A stretch of 64,000 nt of DNA, taken from the NCBI RefSeq assembly GCF_001544915.2, contig NZ_FCOE02000020.1, positions 1 to 64,000 on the forward strand, written 5' to 3'. Position numbers and translations under genes: made by a program. Below the pieces are notes generated by a model. The model worked only from the letters and a program-made list of their open reading frames with translations. It searched no databases and was not told where the DNA came from. This document shows positions 1 to 8,552 of the stretch, piece after piece (position 1 is the first letter of the stretch; each line of letters begins with the position of its first letter). This DNA is from Caballeronia pedi. Lineage in GTDB: Bacteria; Pseudomonadota; Gammaproteobacteria; Burkholderiales; Burkholderiaceae.

Positions 1-74
1 GCGACCATCGGCGACGGCTTCCAGAGCGCGCCGTCGGCATCGCGCAGCATGTTCGCGGCGGGCGTGGGTATCAT
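1..74 (-). CDS. Start of an unidentified gene running off the left edge
   Basis: Reading leftward from an ATG at 74, the frame stays open to the window edge and gives a protein-like start (MIPTPAANMLRDADG, then ALWKPSPM). Another ATG at 78 in a different frame gives an Arg-rich, less likely product. Only about 24 codons are visible, with no convincing ribosome-binding site, so no family can be named. It would be divergent from the esterase gene at 190. The call rests on open frame and residue composition only. Confidence 0.35.
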   Translation of the reverse strand, partial: MIPTPAANMLRDADGALWKPSPMV

Positions 75-189
75 CCATCGTTTCTGATTCGGATTACGAA
101 TCATCGAGTTTTATCTTTCTTCGCCTGCGCAGCGATGCGCGGGCGAGGCTCTGTTGTACGCGATCGAAATGAAGTCAGGGAGATAACCA

Positions 190-1938
190 ATGAGAGCTCT
201 GGAATCCAGGTGGCTGCTTGCCGTATTGGCTGCATGCATCGTGACAGTTGTCGTCACTGCGTGCGGCGGCAGCGGCAGCGACGCCACAAGCAGCGACAGC
301 ACCTCCAAAACGCCACTGGCCGTCGTGAAGCCGGTCGTCGACTGTTCGAAGCTGGCATCGACGGATATCACCGACATCGGCGGCGCGGGCAGCACGATCA
401 GCTCAGCCACGGTCACCGCCGCGACCGTCAACGGCGCAAGCGTGAACTTCTGCACGGTGAAAGGCACGCTCGCCCCATCGAACACCTTCGAAGTCGCGCT
501 GCCGGTCGACTCGTGGACGCAGCGCTTCGCTGAACTCGGCTGCGGCGGCTTGTGCGGCAACCTGAGTGATCCGACCAAGCAAACCTCGTTCAGCTTCAGC
601 TACACGTGCCCGCTCGTGCAGCAAGGCGGTTTTGTCACGGCGGCGACCGACATGGGCCATTCCGGACAGGACGCCACATGGTCCACCGATCCGCAAAAGC
701 AGGCCGACTTCGCTTATCGCGGCCAGCACATCACGACGCTGGCGGCGAAGAAACTGATCAAGACTTACTACGGTCAGGAACAGAAATATTCGTACTTCGT
801 CGGTTGCTCCGATGGCGGCCGCGAGGCGCTGATGGCCGCGCAACGTTATCCGTCGGATTACAACGGCATCGTCGCGGGCGCACCCGCCGCGCATTTCCAG
901 ATTCAGAACTCGCTGTATCACGGCTGGAACGTCGAATCGAACAGCACGACGGGCACGAGCGCCGGCAAGGCCGTGCTGTACGCCGACAAGGCTCAGGTGC
1001 TGCACAAGGCGGTCGTCGCCGCGTGCGGCGGTCAGGCGGGCGTGGCCGATGGCCTCATCGCCGATCCGCGCACCTGTCATTTCGATCCCGCGACGATTCA
1101 GTGCGCGGCCAGCGCGTCGAGCACGAGTAACTGCCTGACGGCCGCCGAAGTCGACACCGCGAAGAAGCTCTATAGCGGCCCGACCGATGCGAACACCGGC
1201 ACGCTGATGCTCGGCGGCTCGCCGCTGTATGGCTCGGAGGCGAACTGGATCGGCGTCGAAGTACCGACGTCGAACTCGACGGACGCGCCCGTGCCCGTGT
1301 CGAGCATCTTCAGCTACATGATCGTGACCGGCGCGTACAACCTGATCTTCACCGGCTCGCCGACGATGCCGAACATCGATACCTTCGGTTATCACGACGC
1401 CAGTTTCTACCCGAGCTATCTGCAGACGAACCACGCGCTCAACGATGCGACGAGTCCCGATTTGTCGGCATTCAAGAACGCGGGCGGCAAGCTGATTCTG
1501 TGGCACGGCTGGGCCGATCAGCACATTTCGCCGCTCTTCACGATCCGCTACTACCAGGCCGTGAAGGACACGATGGGCGAAGCGAGCGCGAATGAATTCT
1601 CGCGCCTGTATCTGGTGCCGGGCGTGGGTCATTGCGGTGGCGGCGAAGGCTTCCCGAACATCGATCTGGTTTCGCAGATCACCGGCTGGGTCGAACAGAG
1701 CGCCGCGCCCAATGCCGTGATGACCTATCAGACCGATGCGACGACGAGCAAGGTGACGGCATCGCGTCCGGTGTATCCGTATCCGGCGGTCGCGAAGTTC
1801 AGCGGCAACGGCGACTGGCATGACGGCGCGAACTGGAGCCAGGGCGCACCGCTGTATAACGATCCGGCGCCTGCCTGGGCGGGCTCGTCGTTCTATACGA
1901 CGTATAGCCCCAAGACGCAGGGCGTGGCGGCGCCGTAA
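190..1938 (+). CDS. Tannase/feruloyl esterase family lipoprotein
   Basis: Predicted to hydrolyse ester bonds of plant phenolics (gallate or hydroxycinnamate esters) outside the cytoplasm. The 582 aa protein has a lipoprotein signal with lipobox VTAC (Cys25), followed by a Gly/Ser-rich linker. The CS-D-HC signature of the tannase family is visible: GCSDGG with nucleophile Ser207 next to Cys206, an Asp in WHGWADQ, and GVGHCGGG carrying the catalytic His next to the partner Cys, so the triad is held by a disulfide. Length fits the family (about 500-600 aa). A GGGAG-like ribosome site precedes the ATG at 190. The substrate cannot be told from sequence; methyl ferulate, chlorogenate or gallate esters are all possible. 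Confidence 0.88.
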   Translation: MRALESRWLLAVLAACIVTVVVTACGGSGSDATSSDSTSKTPLAVVKPVVDCSKLASTDITDIGGAGSTISSATVTAATVNGASVNFCTVKGTLAPSNTFEVALPVDSWTQRFAELGCGGLCGNLSDPTKQTSFSFSYTCPLVQQGGFVTAATDMGHSGQDATWSTDPQKQADFAYRGQHITTLAAKKLIKTYYGQEQKYSYFVGCSDGGREALMAAQRYPSDYNGIVAGAPAAHFQIQNSLYHGWNVESNSTTGTSAGKAVLYADKAQVLHKAVVAACGGQAGVADGLIADPRTCHFDPATIQCAASASSTSNCLTAAEVDTAKKLYSGPTDANTGTLMLGGSPLYGSEANWIGVEVPTSNSTDAPVPVSSIFSYMIVTGAYNLIFTGSPTMPNIDTFGYHDASFYPSYLQTNHALNDATSPDLSAFKNAGGKLILWHGWADQHISPLFTIRYYQAVKDTMGEASANEFSRLYLVPGVGHCGGGEGFPNIDLVSQITGWVEQSAAPNAVMTYQTDATTSKVTASRPVYPYPAVAKFSGNGDWHDGANWSQGAPLYNDPAPAWAGSSFYTTYSPKTQGVAAP

Positions 1939-2039
1939 CGCGTTGGGAGCGCGCGCGGCGTCTGCGCACTATCATGATCGAATCGTAGCGACATAGGTCG
2001 AAGCGGGCCTCGGTCCGACGATTCGTCAAGGAGGACGTC

Positions 2040-3017
2040 GTGTTCCGCCATCGCATCGTCGGGACGTTCGTGCTGGCTGTTGTCACGCAGGCATCGGCTG
2101 CGTCGAACGATGATTTTGCCGGAACGGTCGATATCGGCGGGCGCGCGCTCCATCTGGAATGTCGCGGTCATGGGGGTCCCACGGTGATTCTAGAAGCGGG
2201 CGCGCTCAGCCGGGGCGATGTCTGGAGCCGCGACAAACTGCAGCCCGCAGGCGCGCGGACGATGGTGCTGCCTGGCGTCGCCGCCTTCACACGGGTATGC
2301 GCCTATGACCGCCCCGGCACACTGCGCGAAGTCGATCCGAACCGCGAGCCGAACGGTCCGCTGTTCGTGCCCAGCCGCAGCACGCCAGTGCATCAGCCGC
2401 GCACGACGCGCGACAAGGTGAACGATCTGCACGCCCTGCTCGCGGCCGCGAAGATACCCGGTCCGTATGTGCTCGTCGGTCACTCGGCGGGTGGTCTCAT
2501 CGCACGCCTGTATGCCAGCACGTATCCCGATGATGTCGTCGGCATGGTGCTGATCGACACGACGCCCGAGAACGTCTGGCTGCGCTTTCAAGAAGCGCTG
2601 CCGCCCGCGCAATGGAAAACGTTCGAAGCGCTCACCGTGAAAAATCAGGAGTTGCTCGACGCGTATCCCGAAGCGGAACAGTGGTGGACCGCGCCGCTCG
2701 CCGACGACGCTTCGACCCGTCAGGTGCGCGAAGCGAGAGCACGCGCACCGATGCGCCCGATACCGCTCTTCATCCTCGGCCATGGCATTCCGTTTCCCGC
2801 GCCGTTTGCCGGATGGCCGGCCGACAGGATGGAAGCGATCATGAGCAAGCTGCGCGACGATCTGGCAACGATGACGCCCGACGCGAAAGTCGTCGTCGCG
2901 AAGCAGAGCGGTCACGACATTCATCAGGATCAGCCGGACCTGGTCATCGCCGCGATCCGGCAAGTGGTCGATGCAGTACGTGATCCGAAGACATGGCGCA
3001 TTGCGCCCTCAACGTAG
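2040..3017 (+). CDS. Exported alpha/beta hydrolase
   Basis: A 325 aa alpha/beta-hydrolase-fold protein with an N-terminal signal peptide (about residues 1-20, ending QASA). The nucleophile elbow is GHSAGG (Ser149), the strand-loop before it is PGPYVLV, and a His near the C-terminus (QSGHDIHQDQ) is the likely catalytic base. The start is GTG at 2040, chosen because AAGGAGG lies 7-8 bases upstream. Such proteins act as esterases or lipases of unknown substrate; the neighbouring tannase-family gene suggests a related role in degrading plant or soil esters, but that is inference. Confidence 0.8.
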   Translation: MFRHRIVGTFVLAVVTQASAASNDDFAGTVDIGGRALHLECRGHGGPTVILEAGALSRGDVWSRDKLQPAGARTMVLPGVAAFTRVCAYDRPGTLREVDPNREPNGPLFVPSRSTPVHQPRTTRDKVNDLHALLAAAKIPGPYVLVGHSAGGLIARLYASTYPDDVVGMVLIDTTPENVWLRFQEALPPAQWKTFEALTVKNQELLDAYPEAEQWWTAPLADDASTRQVREARARAPMRPIPLFILGHGIPFPAPFAGWPADRMEAIMSKLRDDLATMTPDAKVVVAKQSGHDIHQDQPDLVIAAIRQVVDAVRDPKTWRIAPST

Positions 3018-3190
3018 AAGCCGTTGCTGCGGAACGAATTAAAACAGTACAGACCGTTCCCCATATCCCGGCACAGGCAAGATGTTTTTTCTGCTGTCCG
3101 GTTTACTTCTACATCAGAACAAAGTAACCTTTCCTCGCTGATTCAAGCCCGGCGACTACTTGGCCGCGGGTAAGAAATCAATCGCCCTCA

Positions 3191-3207
3191 AGTCAGAAAT
3201 TTTGACT
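3191..3207. promoter_or_regulatory. Near-perfect 17-bp palindrome, candidate operator
   Basis: AGTCAGAAATTTTGACT reads the same on both strands except for one mismatched pair beside the centre. It is AT-rich at the centre and sits about 240 bp upstream of the glycosidase lipoprotein start, in DNA with no gene. The protein that would bind it is unknown. Confidence 0.35.
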
Positions 3208-3237
3208 TCGTCGAAACACACTCGCTGCACATGTTAC

Positions 3238-3256
3238 CGATGACCCATGGTCATCG
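3238..3256. promoter_or_regulatory. Perfect 19-bp palindrome (8-3-8), candidate operator
   Basis: CGATGACC and GGTCATCG are exact inverted repeats around CAT. The site lies 193 bp upstream of the glycosidase lipoprotein start. Such length and perfection are unusual by chance in non-coding DNA, so a dimeric regulator site is plausible; the regulator is not identified. Confidence 0.4.
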
Positions 3257-3448
3257 AGCGCTCGCCGCTCATCGCGCCGGCCGCCTTTCTTCAACTGCGG
3301 CCGGTCATTCGGATCACTAAAGATCTTTCGCGAAGTCATCGGAAGCGCTTGCGCGCGGCCCGGTGTTCGCATCGTCTCGTCCATCGCCGGGAAAGGCACA
3401 CTCTCGTCTTCGCGAGATCGCACCATTATTTTCGTCATCCTAATTTAT

Positions 3449-4528
3449 ATGAAGAATCGATCCTTCTCCTCGTTCGGCGGCTTTATCGCCACGGCAGTCC
3501 TGATGAGCGCGATGCTCTCCGCATGCGGCGGCGGCGGCGACAGTGACAGCGCCGCCGATACCGCCGCGACCGGCAAGAGCGCCGCGCTGCCGAAGTCCAC
3601 TGCAAAGGCAGCAAGCGGGAACGGCTCGATCTTCTACGGCATGAACGGCCATAACACCAATGGCGGCGCATACGACTTCACGAGTCCGCAGACACAGCTT
3701 GCGCAACTCCAGGAACTGGGCGCAACGATCTATCGAAACGACGTCTACAGCCAGACATCGGCGAACATGCTTGCCGGCATCGCCAAGACGATGGCCGACG
3801 GCGGCGTGATGGTGTATCCGGTGATGCTCCTGACGCTCAACTACAACAGCGAAAGCGACGCCTACAACGCCGGCTACAAGCTCGGCCAGCAGACCGCGAA
3901 CAGCTATCGCTACACGTACTACGAGGTCGGCAACGAACTGGAGGCGAAGGCGCTCAATGGCAATGTCGACGGCACCGTCTGGTATCAGTACAACAACTGG
4001 TCGTACATGCTCGCGCGCGGCGTGATTCGCGGCATGATCGCGGGCGTGAAGTCGGTCGACGGCAACGCGAAGATCGTGCTCGGTGGCACATGGCTGCACA
4101 CCGCCTTCTTCCAGATGCTCGCCGACGGCTCGCAGCCCGACGGCACCTGGGGCCATCCGACCGTGAGTTGGGACGTCACCTCGTGGCACTGGTATTCGAG
4201 CCAGGGCGACATCACCCACGCATGCGGCGGCACGGGCTGCCACGACGTGCTGCAGACGCTGCACGACATGGGCAAGCCGATCTGGATCAACGAGTTCGGC
4301 GTGCGTCCGGATTACGGCTCGTACAACCAGATCGCCAGCTACATGACGGGCAACACGATGATGGCGCAATTCGCGAGTGTCGCGTCGAAGTACAACATCC
4401 AGTCGATTCAAGCGTTCCAGCTCTACGACGACAGCGAAGGCGCTTATGGACTCGCCGAGGGCGACGGCATCACGAAGAAGGCCGCTTACTGGGCGTACAA
4501 GGATTTCGTGCAGAACCACCCGATGTAA
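3449..4528 (+). CDS. Lipoprotein glycoside hydrolase, clan GH-A fold (predicted)
   Basis: A 359 aa protein with a lipoprotein signal (lipobox LSAC, Cys26) and a Gly/Ser/Asp-rich linker, then a TIM-barrel-like domain. Clan GH-A hallmarks are visible: GNELE with a probable acid/base Glu163 after the typical Asn, and a second Glu282 in PIWINEFG at the end of a later strand, the usual nucleophile position. Aromatic residues near the site (WHWYS) fit sugar binding. It probably cleaves a polysaccharide or glycoside at the cell surface; GH39- or GH5-like membership is possible but not decidable here. It has its own upstream region and no obvious operon partner. Confidence 0.65.
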   Translation: MKNRSFSSFGGFIATAVLMSAMLSACGGGGDSDSAADTAATGKSAALPKSTAKAASGNGSIFYGMNGHNTNGGAYDFTSPQTQLAQLQELGATIYRNDVYSQTSANMLAGIAKTMADGGVMVYPVMLLTLNYNSESDAYNAGYKLGQQTANSYRYTYYEVGNELEAKALNGNVDGTVWYQYNNWSYMLARGVIRGMIAGVKSVDGNAKIVLGGTWLHTAFFQMLADGSQPDGTWGHPTVSWDVTSWHWYSSQGDITHACGGTGCHDVLQTLHDMGKPIWINEFGVRPDYGSYNQIASYMTGNTMMAQFASVASKYNIQSIQAFQLYDDSEGAYGLAEGDGITKKAAYWAYKDFVQNHPM

Positions 4529-4629
4529 GGCATCGGCGGTAAGAAACGGAAAGGCGCGCGCTTTAAAGCAGGCGCGCGCACTCGCCGTTATCGCGGTTTT
4601 GCGAGAACCGGATAACGACGAGGGAATCC

Positions 4630-4893
4630 ATGCAGATCAACAGTGCGACGACGACTGCCTACACGAACGCCGACGCGCCTGAATCGCGCCGGCCTGCCCC
4701 TGCCGACGCCACGACCGATGACGCCACCTCACAACCGACCGATGCACCGTCGTCGGTGAAATCCTTCGCATATGGCGCGCTCGGCCTCGAACGTCCCGAA
4801 GTGCAGGCGACCGATACGAACGGCTTCTACACCGCAGGCAAATGGGTCGCAGCGGCCGTGACGATCGGCGGCATCGTGTCGTTGTTCGTTTGA
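4630..4893 (+). CDS. Small protein with C-terminal membrane helix, unknown function
   Basis: 87 aa. The first half is polar and rich in Thr, Ala, Asp and Pro (disordered-looking); the end (AGKWVAAAVTIGGIVSLFV) is one hydrophobic helix, suggesting a tail-anchored membrane protein. A purine-rich site (GAGGGAA) precedes ATG 4630. The stretch KSFAYGALGLERP has the look of a conserved motif, but no function is recognised. It lies alone between the glycosidase and the exported-protein pair. Confidence 0.6.
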   Translation: MQINSATTTAYTNADAPESRRPAPADATTDDATSQPTDAPSSVKSFAYGALGLERPEVQATDTNGFYTAGKWVAAAVTIGGIVSLFV

Positions 4894-5041
4894 TGACGGC
4901 ACTCGCAAATTAATACCTGGAAATAACTTGCCGGATTGGCGCTTTGCTCCGCATATCGAATCGCGGCGCGGCGCGGGAAGATCTCGATGCGCGCTGTCTG
5001 CACACGACAGACCGCCTCTTCCCTCGACACTACGCCAAGCC

Positions 5042-5497
5042 ATGCAAGCACACCTCTCACGCACTCCCAACTTGCTCTCCCTGCGCCGCGCGCTCGTCGC
5101 CGTGGCGCTCTTCGTGCCGATGCTGTCCGCCTCCGCCGAGGATCTTCCGGACGTCTGTTCCGCGCTGAAGACCATCGTCGATGCACACGCTTTCGACACG
5201 CTCGCCAAAGACCGCGCCCTGCTGCCCGCCGGTTCGCCTGGTCAAGGCACATGCAAGAGCAGCGCCCATACCTATGACTGCCGCTGGCGCGCGCACTGGG
5301 GCGCGGATGGCATCGTCGCCGATCCGTTGCAGGAACTGGGCGCGGATATCGCTGCCTGCTTTCCCGATGTGCGTCACGACGTGAACACCGCGACGCGTCA
5401 GCATTTCGCGCTGCGCGACACCACTGACAAGCGCGTGACGACGATGACCGCGACGATCGAAGCGCCGAACACCTTACGCCTGCGCATCGTGCGGTGA
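5042..5497 (+). CDS. Exported small protein, unknown function
   Basis: 151 aa from ATG 5042. The N-terminus (RRALVAVALFVPMLSASA) is a signal peptide cleaved before EDLPDVC. The mature part has several Cys residues (DVCSALK, GTCKSS, YDCRWR, ACFPD), suggesting disulfides in the periplasm. The frame is open further upstream to 4928, but the ATG at 5042 puts the signal peptide correctly at the N-terminus. It overlaps the next gene by 4 bp, so the pair is translated together. No family recognised. Confidence 0.6.
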   Translation: MQAHLSRTPNLLSLRRALVAVALFVPMLSASAEDLPDVCSALKTIVDAHAFDTLAKDRALLPAGSPGQGTCKSSAHTYDCRWRAHWGADGIVADPLQELGADIAACFPDVRHDVNTATRQHFALRDTTDKRVTTMTATIEAPNTLRLRIVR

Positions 5498-6030
5498 ATG
5501 TGATTGGAAGGCTCATCGCGCGCGCGCTCCTCGCTGTCGGCGCTGGCGCACTCTCCGGCTGCACCTGGACCCTGATCACGGCCGCCGATGCAGCGGGCTC
5601 TCTGGTGCAGGCGGGCTTCACGGTCGCATCGAGTTATTCGTCGCCGACTTCGGTGACGGGCGCGCCCGCCGCACTGCAATCCGTGTGCATCGAGCTGAAT
5701 CAGACGGTCGCGACCGGCGACTTCGTGCCCGGTCTGCAAGTCGCATTGCAGCGACGCGGCGTCAACTCGATGGTCTATAACCCCGGCACGTCGCCGCCCG
5801 GTTGCGAGGCGATGCTCGTGTATAACGCGACCACGCGCTGGGACAAGCGCGCGTTCAGCAGCGAGCCGATGTCGTATCTGTCGGCGATCGATCTGACGCT
5901 GCTGCGGCAAGGGCAGATTCTCGTGACCGCGCGCTACGACACGAATGGTCTGAACATAGATCGTTTCGCGAGCGCGCGGCAGAAGCTTGACGCGCTGGTC
6001 GACCGCATGGTGGTGGCGCGCACGCCCTGA
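5494..6030 (+). CDS. Lipoprotein, unknown function
   Basis: 178 aa starting at GTG 5494, which overlaps the TGA of the preceding gene (GTGA), implying translational coupling. The signal ends in lipobox LSGC (Cys23). The mature domain contains a Cys pair (QSVCIELN, PGCEAMLVYN) and an alternating beta pattern (AMLVYNATTRWDK, ILVTARYD), resembling small periplasmic sensor or scaffold lipoproteins. No enzyme motif is seen. An intrinsic terminator follows about 90 bp downstream. Confidence 0.65.
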   Translation: MNVIGRLIARALLAVGAGALSGCTWTLITAADAAGSLVQAGFTVASSYSSPTSVTGAPAALQSVCIELNQTVATGDFVPGLQVALQRRGVNSMVYNPGTSPPGCEAMLVYNATTRWDKRAFSSEPMSYLSAIDLTLLRQGQILVTARYDTNGLNIDRFASARQKLDALVDRMVVARTP

Positions 6031-6122
6031 CGCTTTCCTTACCGCATCTTTCCGATGCGATCGCGCGCGTGAAAGCAATGCTAATCTGCCCACGCTGTTG
6101 CTGTTGTTGACCGATCCCTCTT

Positions 6123-6161
6123 GCGGCTCGCCGGTGTCCTTCTGGCGGGCCGTCTTTTTTT
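6123..6161 (+). terminator. Rho-independent terminator
   Basis: CGGCTCGCCGG (6124-6134) pairs with CTGGCGGGCCG (6142-6152) to make an 11-bp stem with two G-U pairs and a 7-base loop, directly followed by TCTTTTTTT (6153-6161). This is a classical intrinsic terminator for the 5042-6030 gene pair and separates it from the lactate module. Confidence 0.85.
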
Positions 6162-6216
6162 GGGGGTCATGCGAAGGCTTTTCCGTTATCGGCGGGCAAT
6201 GCTAAAGTTCGCAAAG

Positions 6217-6227
6217 TGGTCGGACCA
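6217..6227. promoter_or_regulatory. FadR/GntR-type operator before the regulator gene
   Basis: TGGTCGGACCA fits the FadR-subfamily half-site rule TnGTnnnACnA and is fully palindromic apart from its centre. It lies 13 bp before the ATG of the GntR regulator at 6240. A second copy (TGGTAGGACCA, 7106-7116) precedes the transporter gene. The wider context is also shared: AAGTGGT at the left and ACCAGTG at the right in both copies. Confidence 0.75.
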
Positions 6228-6239
6228 GTGAGGCATACC

Positions 6240-7007
6240 ATGCATGACGAGAGCCAGGAAGACGCGCTGCAGATCGCCGACGCCGTCGCGGGACGCATCG
6301 AAGGGCTGATCGTCGACGGCGTGCTGAAGCCCGGTCAGGCGCTGCCTTCCGAACGGCGCCTCACCGCAAAACTCGGCGTGTCGCGATCCGCCGTGCGGGA
6401 GGGACTGAAGGTGCTGCGTACGCGCGGGATCATCGAAACCTCGCATGGACGCGGCTCGTTCGTCGCCGCGCTGACCACGCAACCCGCGCTCACGCCGATG
6501 ATGCATCTGCTCGGCTCCCAGCCACGCACGCTCTACGACATTTTCGAAGTGCGCGAAATGCTCGAAGCCGAATCCGCGCGTCTTGCCGCGCTGCGCGGCA
6601 CGCAGGCGGATTTCGCGCTCATCACGCGCCGATACGAGGAAATGCTCGCGGCCAACGAGAGCGACGTGGCCGAATCGACCCGTGCGCGGCTCGACTACAA
6701 CTTTCATCTGTCGATCAGCGAGGCATCGCACAATCCGGTGCTCGTGCATACGCTGAGTTCGCTCACGGATCTGCTGCTGAGTTCGGTCTTCGCGTCGGTC
6801 AATAACCTCTACCATCGCGAGGCGCAAAAGCGCGTCATCGACAAACAGCACGCGCGTCTCTACAAGGCCGTGCTGGGCAAGCAGCCGGAGCAGGCGCGCA
6901 AGGCCGCGAGCACGCATATCACCACGACAACCGCCTGCATGCGGGAAATCGAGGCGGAAGAGCAGCGTCTGGTGCGCGCGACGCTGCGTCTGAAGGGCTG
7001 GCAGTGA
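6240..7007 (+). CDS. FadR-family GntR regulator, likely lactate-responsive (LldR-like)
   Basis: 255 aa from ATG 6240. The winged helix-turn-helix occupies about residues 10-75 (LPSERRLTAKLGVSRSAVREGLK) and the all-helical FCD ligand domain about 95-235, with the metal/ligand residues D..H typical of FCD (DYNFHLSISEASHN). A GTG at 6216 would extend the frame but would place the operator inside the gene, so ATG 6240 is preferred. It probably represses itself and the adjacent transporter and D-lactate dehydrogenase genes, released by lactate or a similar hydroxy acid. The identity of the inducer is inferred from the neighbouring dld. Confidence 0.82.
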   Translation: MHDESQEDALQIADAVAGRIEGLIVDGVLKPGQALPSERRLTAKLGVSRSAVREGLKVLRTRGIIETSHGRGSFVAALTTQPALTPMMHLLGSQPRTLYDIFEVREMLEAESARLAALRGTQADFALITRRYEEMLAANESDVAESTRARLDYNFHLSISEASHNPVLVHTLSSLTDLLLSSVFASVNNLYHREAQKRVIDKQHARLYKAVLGKQPEQARKAASTHITTTTACMREIEAEEQRLVRATLRLKGWQ

Positions 7008-7105
7008 TCTCGCGCCGCGCGTGAGCGCACGGACGTGCACAAGCCGGCGCGCCCTCGCCGCCATTGATTCGCGCGGAAAACGCCTCCTGGCACGACAAAA
7101 AGAAG

Positions 7106-7116
7106 TGGTAGGACCA
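7106..7116. promoter_or_regulatory. FadR/GntR-type operator before the MFS gene
   Basis: TGGTAGGACCA differs from the operator at 6217-6227 at one position in the spacer. It lies 98 bp upstream of the transporter ATG at 7214, in the 206-bp gap after the regulator gene. Finding the same element at both promoters is direct support for a local regulon. Confidence 0.75.
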
Positions 7117-7213
7117 GTGGTTCGACGTCTCGACAGTCTCTTACTGGCACGGAACAATGCGCTCCATCAAAGCCAGTAGCGGCGACAAGCCGCACGATTC
7201 AGGAGACTTCTCG

Positions 7214-8545
7214 ATGAACCCGCACACCCCAACTCCCGCCGCCGCCGAGTCAGAAACCGCGACCTACGCGAAAGTGACCTGGCGTCTCCTGCCCTTTCTT
7301 TTCATCTGCTATGTCGCGGCCTATCTGGATCGCGTCAATGTCGGCTTCGCGAAGCTACAAATGCTGAGCGACCTGAAGTTCAGCGAGTCGGTGTACGGGC
7401 TCGGCGCGGGGATTTTCTTCATCGGCTACTTCCTGTTCGAAGTGCCGAGCAACATCCTGCTGCATCGCGTGGGCGCGCGCGTGTGGATCAGCCGCATCAT
7501 GGTGACGTGGGCGCTGGTGTCGGCCGCGTCGCTGTTCGTCAAGACGCCGGCAATGTTCTACACCTTGCGCTTTCTGCTCGGTGTCGCCGAAGCCGGGTTC
7601 TTTCCCGGCATCGTGCTCTATCTGACTTACTGGTATCCGTCTTCGCGACGCGGCCGCATGAACGCGCTCTTCATGATCGGCATTCCGGTGGCGGGCGTGG
7701 TCGGCGGTCCGCTGTCGGGCTGGATCATGCAGGCTTTCAACGGCGTCCACGGACTGTCGAACTGGCAGTGGCTCTTTCTGCTCGAAGCGCTTCCGTCGCT
7801 CGTGCTCGGCATCCTCACGCTGTTCATGCTGCCGAACGGGATTCGCGCGGCGTCGTGGCTGAACGAGCAGGAGAAGCAGCTTCTCGAAGCCAACATCGCA
7901 CGCGATGAACCGGCCGGCGCGGATCATTCGCTGAGGAGCGTGGTGTCGAACGGACGTGTGTGGCGTCTCGCCGCGATCTACTTCTGCTGCATGATGGGCC
8001 TCTACGGCGTGAGCTTCTATCTGCCGACGCTCATCAAGACGGCGGGCGTCAAGAACGCGCTCGACGTCGGCCTGTTCACGGCGATTCCTTATGCGGTCGC
8101 GATCGTGTCGATGATTTTCGTCGCGCGCAGTTCGGACCGTCGCAACGAACGGCGCTGGCATCTCGCTTTGGCGGGCGTCGCGGCCGCAGCGGGCTTCTAT
8201 GCAAGCACGCTCCATACGGGCAACCTCGCGCTCGCACTGATCACGCTGTCGGTCGGCACGGCGGGTGTGTTGTCGATGATGCCGGTGTTCTGGACCTATC
8301 CGAGCAGCGTGCTCACGGGCGCCGCCGCAGCAGCCGGCATCGCGATGATCAATTCGATCGGCAATCTCGCCGGCTTCGTCAGCCCGTCGATCATCGGCTG
8401 GATGAAGGACGTCACGCACAGCACGAACGCGGGGCTGATCGTCGTCGCCGGGGCGCTCGTCGTCGGCGCGATCCTCACGCTCACGCAGCGCGCAACGGCA
8501 GCGTCGGCGGCGGAATCGTCGTCTTCGGAACCGCACCGCGCTTGA
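7214..8545 (+). CDS. MFS transporter, anion:cation symporter family
   Basis: 443 aa, about twelve hydrophobic helices in two halves with a central polar loop (about residues 200-235). The segment YLDRVNVGFAKLQM is the ACS-family start signature (as in GudP, phthalate and hydroxy-acid permeases), and YWYPSSRRGRMNALF is the conserved loop after helix 4. Start ATG 7214 follows AGGAGA; a longer frame from 7157 lacks a site. It sits between the lactate-type regulator and dld, so a carboxylate such as lactate or a related hydroxy acid is the expected cargo. Confidence 0.82.
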   Translation: MNPHTPTPAAAESETATYAKVTWRLLPFLFICYVAAYLDRVNVGFAKLQMLSDLKFSESVYGLGAGIFFIGYFLFEVPSNILLHRVGARVWISRIMVTWALVSAASLFVKTPAMFYTLRFLLGVAEAGFFPGIVLYLTYWYPSSRRGRMNALFMIGIPVAGVVGGPLSGWIMQAFNGVHGLSNWQWLFLLEALPSLVLGILTLFMLPNGIRAASWLNEQEKQLLEANIARDEPAGADHSLRSVVSNGRVWRLAAIYFCCMMGLYGVSFYLPTLIKTAGVKNALDVGLFTAIPYAVAIVSMIFVARSSDRRNERRWHLALAGVAAAAGFYASTLHTGNLALALITLSVGTAGVLSMMPVFWTYPSSVLTGAAAAAGIAMINSIGNLAGFVSPSIIGWMKDVTHSTNAGLIVVAGALVVGAILTLTQRATAASAAESSSSEPHRA

Positions 8546-8552
8546 GGCCGCC

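Larger units (their letters stand above)
3018..3448. other. 431-bp intergenic region with palindromes and a hairpin
   Basis: No convincing gene lies here. It holds a 17-bp near-palindrome (3191-3207), a perfect 8-3-8 palindrome (3238-3256) and a GC-rich inverted repeat with 8-bp arms (3275-3302). All are upstream of the glycosidase lipoprotein gene at 3449, so this is probably its promoter and leader. The short frames across it have no ribosome site and low-complexity products. Confidence 0.6.

Noticed and set aside
3440-4519. A 359-codon open frame on the minus strand almost exactly opposite the glycosidase lipoprotein gene
   Set aside because: Its product is Val/Arg/His-biased and featureless, whereas the plus frame has a lipobox and catalytic motifs. 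It is a shadow of high-GC coding DNA.
4552-4580. GC-rich inverted repeat after the glycosidase gene as a terminator
   Set aside because: GCGCGC is self-complementary and common in this genome, and there is no T-run, so the evidence is too weak.
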